Shown: piece after piece, positions 43,918 to 52,699 of the stretch
Numbering within the stretch: the first letter of the stretch is position 1
How the letters are laid out: each line of letters opens with the position of its first letter
Assembly: GCA_002238485.1 (NCBI GenBank)
Contig: MPMG01000002.1
Location: forward strand, 116,689-180,688
DNA: 64,000 bases
Direction of reading: 5' to 3'
DNA from: Chloroflexi bacterium bin20
GTDB taxonomy: Bacteria > Chloroflexota > Anaerolineae > Aggregatilineales > Phototrophicaceae
Translations under genes and position numbers: made by a program
Notes under the pieces: generated by a model
What the model was told of the DNA's origin: nothing
Databases searched by the model: none
The model's input: only the letters and a program-made list of their open reading frames with translations

Positions 43918-45102
43918 ATGGCTCAAACACCTGACAAGCTCAACCAGATTCACATCGGAAAACATGGCGCAGCGCCCATCGCCGCGCCCGGCTGGACCGC
44001 CAAAAGCCGCGACCGCGTCAAACTGGTCGATTGTGATGTCCACCACAACTTCCGCGAGCCGGCAGACCTGTTGCCCTATCTGCCGCGTTTTTATCAAGAA
44101 CACCTGCTCGACCAAGGCTTGCATCTGCCCGGCGCGGGCTATGCCAACACTCCTTTCCGCCGCACCCGCCCCGATTTGAAAGACCCACAACTGCAAGAGC
44201 GCGACTTCAATTTTTCGCTGGAATTCACGCAGAAAGAATTGCTCGACCGCTGGGGCATCGACTTCGCCCTGTTGACGGGTCCGCCGGTCTTTTATGCCTA
44301 TGCCGGTTTGCCCGACCCCGACTGGGCGGCCGCGCTCTGCAGCGCTTTCAACGACTGGACGATCGAGAATTGGTTGGAGCGAGACCCGCGCATCGTCAAC
44401 GCAATCCTGGTCGCGCCCAACGACCCAGCGCTGGCTGTGCGCGAGATCCACCGCCTCGCCCATCGCGAAGATACCGTGGCGGTCATGATGCCCATGCAGA
44501 CGCCGCTGCCTTTTGGCAACCGCGCTTATCATCCCATTTGGGAAGCCTGCGCCGAACACGATTTGCCGGTTGTTTCTCACATCGGCGGCGCGAGCCCGGG
44601 CTCCACGCCCACGCCAGTCGGATTCCCCAGCTATTATATGGAATCGCGCATGACTCGCCCCAGCGTGGCTTCCGCCCAATCCGCCTCCTTGATCGTCGAA
44701 GGCGTATTCGAACGCTTCCCCAAGCTGAAGTTCGCGATGACAGAAGTGCAGCAGATGTGGGCGGTGCCGCTGATGTGGCACATGGATGTCGATTGGAAGG
44801 CGATCGGCGACCAGACCCCCTGGCTGAAGCGCCTGCCCAGCGAATACTTCCGCGAGCACATCCGCATCGGCAGCCAGCCCATGCACGAGCCGCCACGAAC
44901 CGAGCAGGTCTATCAGATGCTGGAGATGCTGCACGCCGACGAAACCTTGATATTCTGCAGCGACTTCCCGCACTTCGACTGGAATGACCCGGTGACTGTG
45001 CTGCCGCGCCTGGATGAGCGCAGGCATCGGCGCATCTTCGCCCAAAACGCCCTGGACATGCTGCGCATCAGCGACGCCATGATCGAGCGGGCTTGCGCAT
45101 GA
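43918..45102 (+). CDS. Amidohydrolase family protein (PF04909-like)
   Basis: A 394-residue TIM-barrel metal enzyme of the amidohydrolase-2 group (decarboxylases and hydrolases such as ACMSD). Landmarks: VKLVDCDVHHNF (the first metal motif), FALLTGPPV, ILVAPNDPALAVREI, DLPVVSHIGGASPG (metal His), and LIFCSDFPHFDWNDP with the late Asp. Start ATG follows GGAG; an earlier ATG lies inside the preceding gene. Its stop overlaps the Rieske gene start (ATGA). Decarboxylation or ring hydrolysis of an aromatic acid is plausible. Confidence 0.85.
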   Translation: MAQTPDKLNQIHIGKHGAAPIAAPGWTAKSRDRVKLVDCDVHHNFREPADLLPYLPRFYQEHLLDQGLHLPGAGYANTPFRRTRPDLKDPQLQERDFNFSLEFTQKELLDRWGIDFALLTGPPVFYAYAGLPDPDWAAALCSAFNDWTIENWLERDPRIVNAILVAPNDPALAVREIHRLAHREDTVAVMMPMQTPLPFGNRAYHPIWEACAEHDLPVVSHIGGASPGSTPTPVGFPSYYMESRMTRPSVASAQSASLIVEGVFERFPKLKFAMTEVQQMWAVPLMWHMDVDWKAIGDQTPWLKRLPSEYFREHIRIGSQPMHEPPRTEQVYQMLEMLHADETLIFCSDFPHFDWNDPVTVLPRLDERRHRRIFAQNALDMLRISDAMIERACA

Positions 45103-45497
45103 GCGGCATCGTGGTTGGGCGGGCGGACGAGATCCCGGCCGGCGGGCGCAAGATCGTCGTGCCATTTCGCGGGCGCGCCGGCATCGGCATCTTCAATATC
45201 GGCGGGCGTTTCTATGCCCTGCGCAATATCTGTCCGCACAAACGCGGTCCGCTCTGCACGGGCGAAGTAGCTGGTCGTGGCGCCGCGCAAAGTCCGCCCT
45301 CGGTCAGCGATAGCCAGATTGACTACGAACGCGACGGGCAAATCCTGCGCTGCCCCTGGCATGCCTGGCAATTCGATATCGCCAGCGGACAATGCCTGGT
45401 CGACCCCACTGTGCGCGTCAAGACCTATCCCGTGCTGGTGGACGGCGATGACCTGGTCGTCGATGTCGATGTCAGCGATTTCAGCCGCGAAAGATGA
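45099..45497 (+). CDS. Rieske [2Fe-2S] ferredoxin-like protein
   Basis: A 132-residue Rieske protein with both cluster motifs: Cys45-x-His47 in ICPHKRGPL and Cys85-xx-His88 in RCPWHAWQFD. It is small and has no oxygenase domain, so it should act as an electron carrier. About 20 residues between the motifs (EVAGRGAAQSPPSVSDSQID) are longer than usual. It overlaps the genes on both sides by four bases, which ties it to the amidohydrolase and the Gfo/Idh dehydrogenase. Confidence 0.9.
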   Translation: MSGIVVGRADEIPAGGRKIVVPFRGRAGIGIFNIGGRFYALRNICPHKRGPLCTGEVAGRGAAQSPPSVSDSQIDYERDGQILRCPWHAWQFDIASGQCLVDPTVRVKTYPVLVDGDDLVVDVDVSDFSRER

Positions 45498-46546
45498 ATG
45501 CCATGCCCAAAAATGACGCGCCCATTCGCCTGGGTGTCATCAGCTTTGCCCATGCCCATGTGCGCCTGTATTGTCAGGTGATCGCCGACTACCCCGATGC
45601 CCAGGTCCTGGCCTGCTGGGACGATGATGCGGCGCGCGGACAGCAATTCGCAGAGCAATTCGAGCTGGACTGGCTGCCCGAGCTGGATGATCTGCTGGCG
45701 CGGGATGATATTGATGCCGTCTTCGTGGCCAGCCCGACCAATCGCCACGCCGAGCACACGATCGCCGCTGCAAAAGCCGGCAAGCACATCTTGCTGCAAA
45801 AACCCATGGCGCTCACGCTGGCGGACTGCGACGCCATCATCGCCGCGGTCAACGAGGCCGGCGTCAAATTCAGCCTCTGCTATCAGATGCGCTGCGACCC
45901 AGTCAACTTGCAGATGAAAAGGTTGGTGGAAGCAGGCGCTGTCGGAGAAATCGCTGTCCTGCGCCGCCGCCACGCCATCCCGCTGCTGCTGGACAAAAAC
46001 TGGGCGGTCCCCGGCAACTGGCATATCGACCCCGTACAGAATATGGGCATGTTCATGGACGATGCCTCGCATGCCGCCGACTGGTTCTATTGGATGCTGG
46101 GCAAGCCAGTCAGCGTCATGGCAGAAATCGACAATGTCATCACCCATGCCGCGCCCGACGACAACGGCGTGGCTATCTTCCGCTTCCGCAAGGGAGAAAT
46201 CGGCATCTTGCTCAATAGCTCGACTCAACTGGCAGCCGAAGCCACCACGGAGATTTATGGCAGCGCGGGCAGCATCCATCAGAATTATGGCGATGCCCCG
46301 TCCAGCCTGTTGCCCGCCGATGGCTGCGCCCTCAAAGTCTTCCGTGCCGGGGAAAGCGACTGGCAGCGATTCGACTTCCCGCTCGTTCCACAGCGATCGC
46401 GCATTCAAGCGGTGCCGCGTCCATTGATCGACTATCTGCAAGGAAAAGGACCGCCCATCGCCACAGCCGAAGAAGGCAGAATCTGCATCGAGATGATCCT
46501 GGGCGCGTACCAATCGGCGCATGAGGGGCGGCGCGTGCATCTTTGA
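45494..46546 (+). CDS. Gfo/Idh/MocA family oxidoreductase
   Basis: A 350-residue NAD(P)-dependent oxidoreductase. The nucleotide fold starts LGVISFAHAHVRLY (an unusual HAH in place of GxGxxG), the catalytic Lys is in HILLQKPMAL (Gln instead of Glu before Lys), and MGMFMDDASHAADWFYW carries the usual Asp-His region. The loss of the canonical glycine loop is typical of one branch of this family. It begins inside the Rieske stop (ATGA overlap). Substrate unknown. Confidence 0.85.
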   Translation: MNAMPKNDAPIRLGVISFAHAHVRLYCQVIADYPDAQVLACWDDDAARGQQFAEQFELDWLPELDDLLARDDIDAVFVASPTNRHAEHTIAAAKAGKHILLQKPMALTLADCDAIIAAVNEAGVKFSLCYQMRCDPVNLQMKRLVEAGAVGEIAVLRRRHAIPLLLDKNWAVPGNWHIDPVQNMGMFMDDASHAADWFYWMLGKPVSVMAEIDNVITHAAPDDNGVAIFRFRKGEIGILLNSSTQLAAEATTEIYGSAGSIHQNYGDAPSSLLPADGCALKVFRAGESDWQRFDFPLVPQRSRIQAVPRPLIDYLQGKGPPIATAEEGRICIEMILGAYQSAHEGRRVHL

Positions 46547-46582
46547 CCCTCCGACCTGTCAACAAAATCCTCGCGTGCCGTT

Positions 46583-46619
46583 GCTTCCCCTCGACTTTTC
46601 GGGGGGACTGAGGGGGGTT
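46583..46619. repeat. Intergenic hairpin repeat
   Basis: GCTTCCCCTCGACTTTTCGG and the GGGG/GAGGGGGG that follows match the hairpin block of the MITE-like elements (same CTTT loop at 46587-46606). It separates the Gfo/Idh gene from the family-5 binding protein. Confidence 0.5.
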
Positions 46620-46699
46620 CATTTTGCGGCGCGCACAGCGATTCGTTACACTGGTGTCGCTCGCTTCATATCATAATCCCTATCAAAGGAGCGTATCAC

Positions 46700-48273
46700 A
46701 TGAACCGCTTGTTGATTTGCCTTGCTATGCTGGCGCTGCTGGCTGGCGCATTCACGGGGGGGGGGCGCAAGATGAAAAAGTGCTCGTCATCGGGCATTCC
46801 GAAGTAACCGATTCCTACGATCCAGCGCACGGCTTCACCCAGACCACCGGCATCGTCAACCACGCCGCCTACAGCCAGTTGGTCACCTTCCCCGATGCAG
46901 ACGCCAGCGAAATCTTGCCGCTGCTCGCCGACAGTTGGTCGATCTCCGACGACGGGCTGACCTATACCTTCTCGCTGAATGCCGATGCGGTCTTCGCCAA
47001 TGGCGATGATATCGACAGCGACGATGTCGTCTTCAGCATCCAGCGCCTGCAAAATGTCAATGGCAACCCCAGCTTCTTGGCAGACCACATTGTCTCGGTC
47101 GAGGCGCACGATGCCGACACCGTCTCGATCACGCTGGACAATGTGCGCCCGTCTTTCTTGTCCGAGCTGACCAGTTATGCCTTCAGCATCGTCGATGCCG
47201 ATTCGGTACGCGCCAATGGCGGCACAGACGCCATGGACGCCGCCACCACCGACACCGCCGAAGATTTTATCAACAGCATGTCGCAGGGCAGCGGTCCGTA
47301 TGTCATGTCGCTGTGGGAGCCGCAAGTCCGCACCGAGCTGACGCGCAACGAGAATTACTGGCGTGACGCGCCCTACTTCGACCGCGTCATCATCATCAAT
47401 ATGCCAGAAGCCGCCACCCAAAAAGCCGCGCTGGAAAGTGGCGAGATCCACCTGGCGCTCGACTTGAGCACCGACCAGATGGACAGCCTGCGCGACAATC
47501 CAGACATCGCCGTTTACAGCGGTCCCAGCAATTACACCCACTTCGTGCTGATGAACGAAGACCCGGCTGTCGGCGGTCCTTTCAGCGAGCCGCTGGTGCA
47601 GTCGGCGGTCAAGCACGCGCTGGATTATGAAGGCTACCGCACGCTTTGGGGTGGCGAGACGCCCGGCACGAATATGTGGGTCGGTTTGTTCAGCGCCTTC
47701 CGCCAAGACCGCGCCTATGTCCGCGACCTCGACAAAGCGCGCGAGCTGCTGGCAGAAGCCGGCTATGGCGATGGCCTGGATGTTACCCTGCAGTATCCCG
47801 ACTTTTCGCTGGGCGGCGTCAACTTCAACACCAACGCCCAAAAGATCCAGGCAGACTTGGCCGAGGTCGGCATCAATGTGACGCTGGAACCCGGCGAGCT
47901 GCAAGTCTCGCTGGAGCAATACCGCAATGGCGAGCAGGGTTTTGCTTACTGGCTGTGGGGTCCGGATATTCTCGATCCGCTGGACTTCCTCAGCTTCATG
48001 CCCGGCGGCAAGGTGGCGAAAGAACGCACGAACTGGTTCATGAATGATGTGCCAGAAGAGGTGCAAGACATGATCATGGCGGCGCGCAGCACCAGTGATA
48101 CGGCCGCCCGGCTGGAGATCTTCACCGCGCTGCAAGAATGGAGCCAGCAGAATGCGCCTTATGCGCCCTTCAATGTGCCCCAGGTGCAGACAGCCTTCCG
48201 CGCCGACTTGCAGGGCTTCGTCTTCCACCCGCAGTGGCTGCTCGATGTGGCGATTTTGAGCCGCGGCATGTAG
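46700..48273 (+). CDS. Peptide/opine-type solute-binding protein (family 5), frame broken at a G10 tract
   Basis: The ATG at 46700, after AAAGGAG, encodes the signal peptide MNRLLICLAMLALLAGAFTG and then runs into ten G bases; in that frame it ends at 46807. The mature binding protein (QDEKVLVIGHSEVTDSYDPA..., NHAAYSQLVTF, ENYWRDAPYFDRVII, NWFMNDVPEEVQDMI) is in another frame, open to 48273. With 11 or 8 G bases the two would join as AFTGGGAQDEKV. The family binds peptides, glycosides or opines for ABC import. This is either a poly-G phase-variable gene in the OFF state, a pseudogene, or a homopolymer error. No permease genes adjoin. Confidence 0.8.
46756..46765 (+). repeat. G10 homopolymer tract at signal-peptide/mature junction
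   Basis: Ten consecutive G bases inside the coding region. Adding one or removing two restores the frame of the downstream binding protein. Poly-G tracts of this length are known slippage sites. Confidence 0.9.
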
Positions 48274-48294
48274 CGACGGTTCTACACTCATTAG

Positions 48295-48323
48295 CCCCCT
48301 CTGTCCCTCATCGGGATAGGGGG
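48295..48323. terminator. Hairpin CCCCCT..AGGGGG after the binding-protein gene
   Basis: A six-base-pair GC stem with an inner TCCCTCATCGGGA helper stem lies 22 bases after the stop. It belongs to the same repeat family as 39151-39180. Confidence 0.45.
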
Positions 48324-48405
48324 AGGAAAATGCTGAACACAGGGGGCGCAGAGAACACAACAAATCTCTGCGCCCTCTGTTAGTTTCAAATCGCCGCCTT
48401 TCCTG

Positions 48406-48411
48406 TACAAT
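48406..48411 (+). promoter_or_regulatory. -10 element TACAAT
   Basis: TACAAT six bases before a GTG-ATG pair and 49 bases before the favoured ATG at 48460. Either the mRNA is leaderless with an N-terminal extension, or it has a ~42-base leader with AAGGGA. Confidence 0.45.
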
Positions 48412-48459
48412 CGGCGCGTGATGGGCGGCTTTTCGCCCGCAGGGAAGGGACTGCAGCGC

Positions 48460-50190
48460 ATGAGCGTCATCCTCGGCATCAACAGCGATCACGCGGGGGC
48501 TTCGGCTGCGCTGGTTGTGGATGGCAGTCCAGTCGCCGCCATCGCCGAAGAACGACTCAACCGCGTCAAATATTTTGCCGGCTTCCCGCACCTGGCAGCG
48601 CGCTGCGTGCTGGATATAGCTGGCTTGCGTCCGGCCGACATCGACTGCGTGGCGCTCCCGCGCGATCCTGCTGCCAACCTGCGGCGCAAAGCGGCTTTCC
48701 TCTTTGGCAATCCCACCCGTCTGCCCACCCTGCTGCAAGCCGGCGCCAGCCAGGTGCGTCAACTGGATGTCAAATCGCAGCTGGCAGAGACCTTCGACTG
48801 CGACCCAGCTGCTTTCAACTTCCGCCTGCTGCGCGTCGAGCATCACTTGGCGCATATCGCCAGCGCCTTTTTCAGCGGTCCCTGGGAGAGCGCGGCGGGC
48901 TTCAGCGCCGATGGCAGTGGCGACTTCGTAACCTGTATGCTGGCGCGCTGCCAAGGCGACACGATCGAGGCGCTGCAGCGCATCCATGTGCCGCATTCGC
49001 TGGGCTCGCTCTACACCATGATCTGCCAATTCATCGGTTATGGGCGCTATGGCGACGAAGGCAAGGTGATGGGGCTGGCGCCTTATGGCGAGGACAGCTA
49101 CCGCGAGCATTTTGACGACATGCTGCGCCTGAGCGATGAGGGCTTCCGCCTGAACAGCCGCTGGTTTTTGCCATTCGGCGCAGAACAGGGTATCCGCATC
49201 AATGCGCGCGGCGAAATGGAGATCAGCCGCCACTATTCCGAGCACATGGTGAAGACATTTGGGCAACCGCGAGAGCCAGGCGCAACCATCAGCCAGCGTG
49301 ATATGGATCTGGCGCGCGGTTTGCAGCGGAGTTTCGAGCGCGTCTGGCTGCATTTGCTGCGCCGCCTGCATCATATCGCCCCCAGCGACCAGGTGGTTAT
49401 GGCCGGAGGCTGCGCATTGAACAGCGTGGCGAACGGACTGGCCACGGCGCAGACACCCTTCCGCCAAACCTGGATTCATCCGGCCGCGGGCGATGACGGG
49501 CTGTCGCTGGGCGCAGCGCTCTATGCCGCCCGCACGGTGTATGGCGCGCGGGAACGCTATGTCATGGGCAGCGCAGGCTTGGGTCCGCAATTCAGCGGGT
49601 CGCAGATCCGCAAAGCGCTGGAGCAACAAGACGTCGAAGCGCAAGAGCTGGCAGAACAACAGCTGCTGCAAAAGACGGCGCAAGCCCTGGCGGCGGGCAA
49701 GGTGGTCGGCTGGTTTCAGGGACGCATGGAGTGGGGACCGCGCGCCCTGGGCAATCGCTCGATCCTGGCGCATCCTGGCTTGCCGCACATGAAGCAGACG
49801 CTCAACGACCGCATCAAACGCCGCGAGTGGTTTCGGCCTTTCGCGCCGGCTGTGCTGGCAGAATCCCAATCACGCATCTTCGAAAGCAGCCAGCCATCGC
49901 CATATATGCTGCATGTGCACCGCATCCGCGATGAATGGCGCGAGCGGCTCTGCGCGGTGGCGCATGTCGACCAGACCGGACGTTTGCAGACTGTCGTGCG
50001 CGAACACAACCCGCGCTATCACGCCCTGCTGCAGGCATTTGAAGCTATAGAGGGCTTGCCCGTCCTCGTCAACACCAGCTTCAATGAAAACGAGCCGATC
50101 GTCTGCACGCCACAAGAAGCCATCGATTGTTTCACCCGCACGCGCATGGATGTGCTGGTCATTGGCGATTTCTTCTGCGAAAAGGCCTAA
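48460..50190 (+). CDS. Carbamoyltransferase, NodU/CmcH/TobZ family
   Basis: A 576-residue carbamoyltransferase. The N-terminal Kae1-like domain shows MSVILGINSDHAGASAALV, VEHHLAHIASAFF (metal-binding His pair), GFSADGSGDFVT and GDEGKVMGLAPYG. The C-terminal domain has WFQGRMEWGPRALGNRSILA and LVNTSFNENEPIVCTPQEA. Such enzymes move a carbamoyl group from carbamoyl phosphate, via carbamoyl-adenylate, to a hydroxyl on a sugar or antibiotic. MSVILGIN is the common start and has AAGGGA upstream; a GTG at 48418 is the alternative. No biosynthetic cluster is beside it. Confidence 0.92.
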   Translation: MSVILGINSDHAGASAALVVDGSPVAAIAEERLNRVKYFAGFPHLAARCVLDIAGLRPADIDCVALPRDPAANLRRKAAFLFGNPTRLPTLLQAGASQVRQLDVKSQLAETFDCDPAAFNFRLLRVEHHLAHIASAFFSGPWESAAGFSADGSGDFVTCMLARCQGDTIEALQRIHVPHSLGSLYTMICQFIGYGRYGDEGKVMGLAPYGEDSYREHFDDMLRLSDEGFRLNSRWFLPFGAEQGIRINARGEMEISRHYSEHMVKTFGQPREPGATISQRDMDLARGLQRSFERVWLHLLRRLHHIAPSDQVVMAGGCALNSVANGLATAQTPFRQTWIHPAAGDDGLSLGAALYAARTVYGARERYVMGSAGLGPQFSGSQIRKALEQQDVEAQELAEQQLLQKTAQALAAGKVVGWFQGRMEWGPRALGNRSILAHPGLPHMKQTLNDRIKRREWFRPFAPAVLAESQSRIFESSQPSPYMLHVHRIRDEWRERLCAVAHVDQTGRLQTVVREHNPRYHALLQAFEAIEGLPVLVNTSFNENEPIVCTPQEAIDCFTRTRMDVLVIGDFFCEKA

Positions 50191-50217
50191 GCCCTTCGGT
50201 CCCTCCGACAGGACGCT

Positions 50218-50243
50218 GTAGGGGGCGAGCCAGTGGGTCGCCC
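50218..50243. repeat. Intergenic GGGCGA..TCGCCC repeat
   Basis: GTAGGGGGCGAGCCAGTGGG followed by TCGCCC forms a GGGCGA/TCGCCC stem. It is preceded by the CCCTTCGGTCCCTCCGACAG segment that accompanies other copies. Confidence 0.55.
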
Positions 50244-50344
50244 GCTTTCTGGGGCAGTTATTTGCGCTTTTACACAATCTGCGCCACACTTCCCTACGAT
50301 GAAATTCATCACCCGACAACTCGCTATTAGAGACAGGATGGATC

Positions 50345-51646
50345 ATGAAAATCCGACTTTTGCTCGTATTGCTGCTCGCGCTTGGGCTGGCTGGATTCAC
50401 CCAGGCGCAAGACCAGACCACCGTGACGGTGTGGATGCACAACCATGCCCCGCGCGTGGCGATCGACGAAGAACTGGTCGCCGAGTTCATGGAAGAAAAT
50501 CCCGACATCCATGTCGACTACCAGATCGTTGACGACTTCTTCACCGCCTTGCAGACAGCGATGGCTTCTGGCGCAGGACCGGATGTCTTCAATCAATTCA
50601 CGCTCTTCAACGCCCAATTCTATGCGCAGGGCATGCTGGCGCCTGTCGATCCGGTCGCCATGGGTTACCAGACAATTGAAGATGTCTATGCCCACTATGG
50701 CGAAGGGCTGATCGGCGAGACCGTGCTGGCCGGCGACACATTCAACGGCGTGCTGTATGGCCTGCCCACCGAGCTGAGCAATTATGCCTGCTATACCAAC
50801 GATGACCTGTGGGCAGAAGCGGGCTTGGATCCCGCCATGGACTTCCCGAGCACCTGGGAAGGCTTGGCAGAAGTCGGCGAAATGCTGACCAAACGCGATG
50901 AAAATGGCACGCTGGCGCAGCGCGGCTTCGACTTCAACTGGAGCGCCAACATCTACATGATGCTGCACTTCGACCCCATGGTCACGCAGCTGGGTCAAAG
51001 CATGATCGATGAAATGACCTATACCGCTCATATCAACAACGATGCCGTCAAACGGGTCATGCAATACTGGAAAGATATCGTCGACGAAAATCGCGGCGGA
51101 CCGCAATATACCGTCTCGCGTAATGCCTTCACCGCTGGCGAGCTGGCCACCGAGTGCACTTTTGGCAACTGGGGCACGCCGGGCATGGAAGCGGCCGGCA
51201 TCAATTACAGCATTCACAACATCCCGCGCTGGGATGATGCCGTCAACGACCTGGGCTTCGCGACCTACGCCTTCTACCTGCAGGTCAACGCCAACGCCCC
51301 GCGCGAGGTGCAAGAGGCGGGCTGGAAGCTCGTCGCCAAGTTGACCAGCCAGCCAGACCGCTACCTGAACGAAGCGGCGCTCTTCCAGCCAGTGGCGTCT
51401 TATCTGGCCACGGATGAATTCGCCGGCAACGCCATCATGCCGGTCTTCCTGGATGAGCTGGTTCGCGGGCAGTACCATCCGCGCTTCGCTGGATTCAGTG
51501 AAGTAGGCGATGCATTGGGACGCGCGCGCGATCGCATCATCCTGGGCAACGAAGACATGGACGCCGTCTTGCACAATGCCGAAGACGAGGTCAACGCCAT
51601 TTTGGAACGCGCCCAAGCAGATATCGAAGCAGCGGGCGGCGCGTAA
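50345..51646 (+). CDS. Sugar ABC transporter substrate-binding protein (family 1)
   Basis: A 433-residue secreted binding protein with signal peptide MKIRLLLVLLLALGLAGFTQAQ. Landmarks: VWMHNHAPRVAIDEELVAEFMEE, DVFNQFTLFNAQFYAQGMLAPVD, LYGLPTELSNYACYTND and DFPSTWEGLAEVGEML, all usual in family-1 sugar receptors. It is the receptor of the importer encoded by the next two genes, and the AGE-type epimerase that follows suggests an N-acetyl-hexosamine or glucose-type oligosaccharide. A hairpin-rich gap of 138 bases separates it from the permeases. Confidence 0.92.
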   Translation: MKIRLLLVLLLALGLAGFTQAQDQTTVTVWMHNHAPRVAIDEELVAEFMEENPDIHVDYQIVDDFFTALQTAMASGAGPDVFNQFTLFNAQFYAQGMLAPVDPVAMGYQTIEDVYAHYGEGLIGETVLAGDTFNGVLYGLPTELSNYACYTNDDLWAEAGLDPAMDFPSTWEGLAEVGEMLTKRDENGTLAQRGFDFNWSANIYMMLHFDPMVTQLGQSMIDEMTYTAHINNDAVKRVMQYWKDIVDENRGGPQYTVSRNAFTAGELATECTFGNWGTPGMEAAGINYSIHNIPRWDDAVNDLGFATYAFYLQVNANAPREVQEAGWKLVAKLTSQPDRYLNEAALFQPVASYLATDEFAGNAIMPVFLDELVRGQYHPRFAGFSEVGDALGRARDRIILGNEDMDAVLHNAEDEVNAILERAQADIEAAGGA

Positions 51647-51706
51647 CCCGCCAGGCGCCCCCTCGGTCTCCCCGAAAAAAGTCGAGGGGAGGGACAAATC
51701 GCTTCT

Positions 51707-51734
51707 CTCCCCTCGCCGATTCTTCGGGGAGGGG
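51707..51734. terminator. GC-rich stem-loop between receptor and permease genes
   Basis: CTCCCCTCGCCGA pairs with TCGGGGAGGGG around a short TTCT loop; a second hairpin (CCCCGA..TCGAGGGG) lies about 40 bases upstream. A stable stem here would keep receptor mRNA abundant relative to permease mRNA, as in maltose-type operons. It also matches the intergenic repeat family. Confidence 0.45.
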
Positions 51735-51784
51735 CCGGGGCTGGGCTTGTCCCCACGTCCGTCCGCTGGACCAAGAGGTATCGT

Positions 51785-52696
51785 TTGATCAACCGCCTGC
51801 TGCTCCGCGATGTGTCCGTCATCCGCCGCCGACAATATTGGGGCTTGGTCTTCGTGCTGCCGGCGGTGCTTTTTTTCGTCGTCTTCTTCCTGTATCCGCT
51901 CATCATCGGCTTCGGGCTTAGCTTGACCGATTTCACGCTGCTGCGTCCGCCGGTCTGGGTGGGCTTGGACAATTACATCAATCTGTTGAGCGACCGCTTG
52001 TTCTTGAAGTCAATCAATGTAACCCTGGGCTACGTCTTCGGCAGCACTGTGCCGACCTGGATTTTGTCGCTGCTGGCGGCGCTGCTCTTTTATCAGAAGT
52101 TCCCGGGCCGCGAGGGGCTAAAGCTGCTATTCTTCTCGCCGCTGCTGCCATCGGTGGCGGTGGTTTCGGTGATCTGGGTGGTGCTGCTGCATCCCAGCGG
52201 CATCTTGACGCATTTTATCGGTCCGCTGGTGGGCAAGTCTTCCATCACCTGGCTGCACGATTTGACGCTTTCGCCCATCGTCATCGTGGTGGCGCGCATC
52301 TGGTCGGTGATTCCTTTCTATATGCTGATTTGGCTGGCTGGCTTGACCGCCATACCACAAGAACTGCGCGATGCCGCCCTGGTCGATGGCGCAAACCGCC
52401 GGCAGTCCTTCCTGCGCGTCGAGCTGCCGCTGCTGCGTCCGACCGCCGTGTTTGTCATGGCGGTATCCACGATCGCGGCTTTCCAGGGCTTCACGCTGCA
52501 ATTCATCATCGCGCCCAACCAGGGCGGTCCAGTGGATGTCAACACGACCCTGGGCGTCGTCATCTGGAAGTATGGCTTCCAGTTTTATCGCATGGGCGAT
52601 GCGGCGGCGGTGTCGGTCGTGCTCTTCGCCTTCATCATGATCGTAACCGGCATCCAGCTAAAATTGGGGAGCAGCGATCGCTATTCGCTGCAATAG
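51785..52696 (+). CDS. Sugar ABC transporter permease (MalF/UgpA-like)
   Basis: A 303-residue inner-membrane permease with about six membrane segments. The EAA loop that contacts the ATPase reads IPQELRDAALVDGANRRQSF followed by LRVELPLLRPT. It starts at TTG with AAGAGG a few bases upstream. It forms a heterodimer with the next gene's product. No ATPase gene is in the operon, so a shared MsmX/UgpC-type ATPase encoded elsewhere is expected. Confidence 0.92.
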   Translation: MINRLLLRDVSVIRRRQYWGLVFVLPAVLFFVVFFLYPLIIGFGLSLTDFTLLRPPVWVGLDNYINLLSDRLFLKSINVTLGYVFGSTVPTWILSLLAALLFYQKFPGREGLKLLFFSPLLPSVAVVSVIWVVLLHPSGILTHFIGPLVGKSSITWLHDLTLSPIVIVVARIWSVIPFYMLIWLAGLTAIPQELRDAALVDGANRRQSFLRVELPLLRPTAVFVMAVSTIAAFQGFTLQFIIAPNQGGPVDVNTTLGVVIWKYGFQFYRMGDAAAVSVVLFAFIMIVTGIQLKLGSSDRYSLQ

Positions 52697-52699
52697 AAC

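Noticed and set aside
46696..49869. A 1057-residue minus-strand open frame
   Set aside because: It is the mirror of the binding-protein and carbamoyltransferase genes, crosses an intergenic repeat and resembles no protein family. High G+C makes such shadows long.
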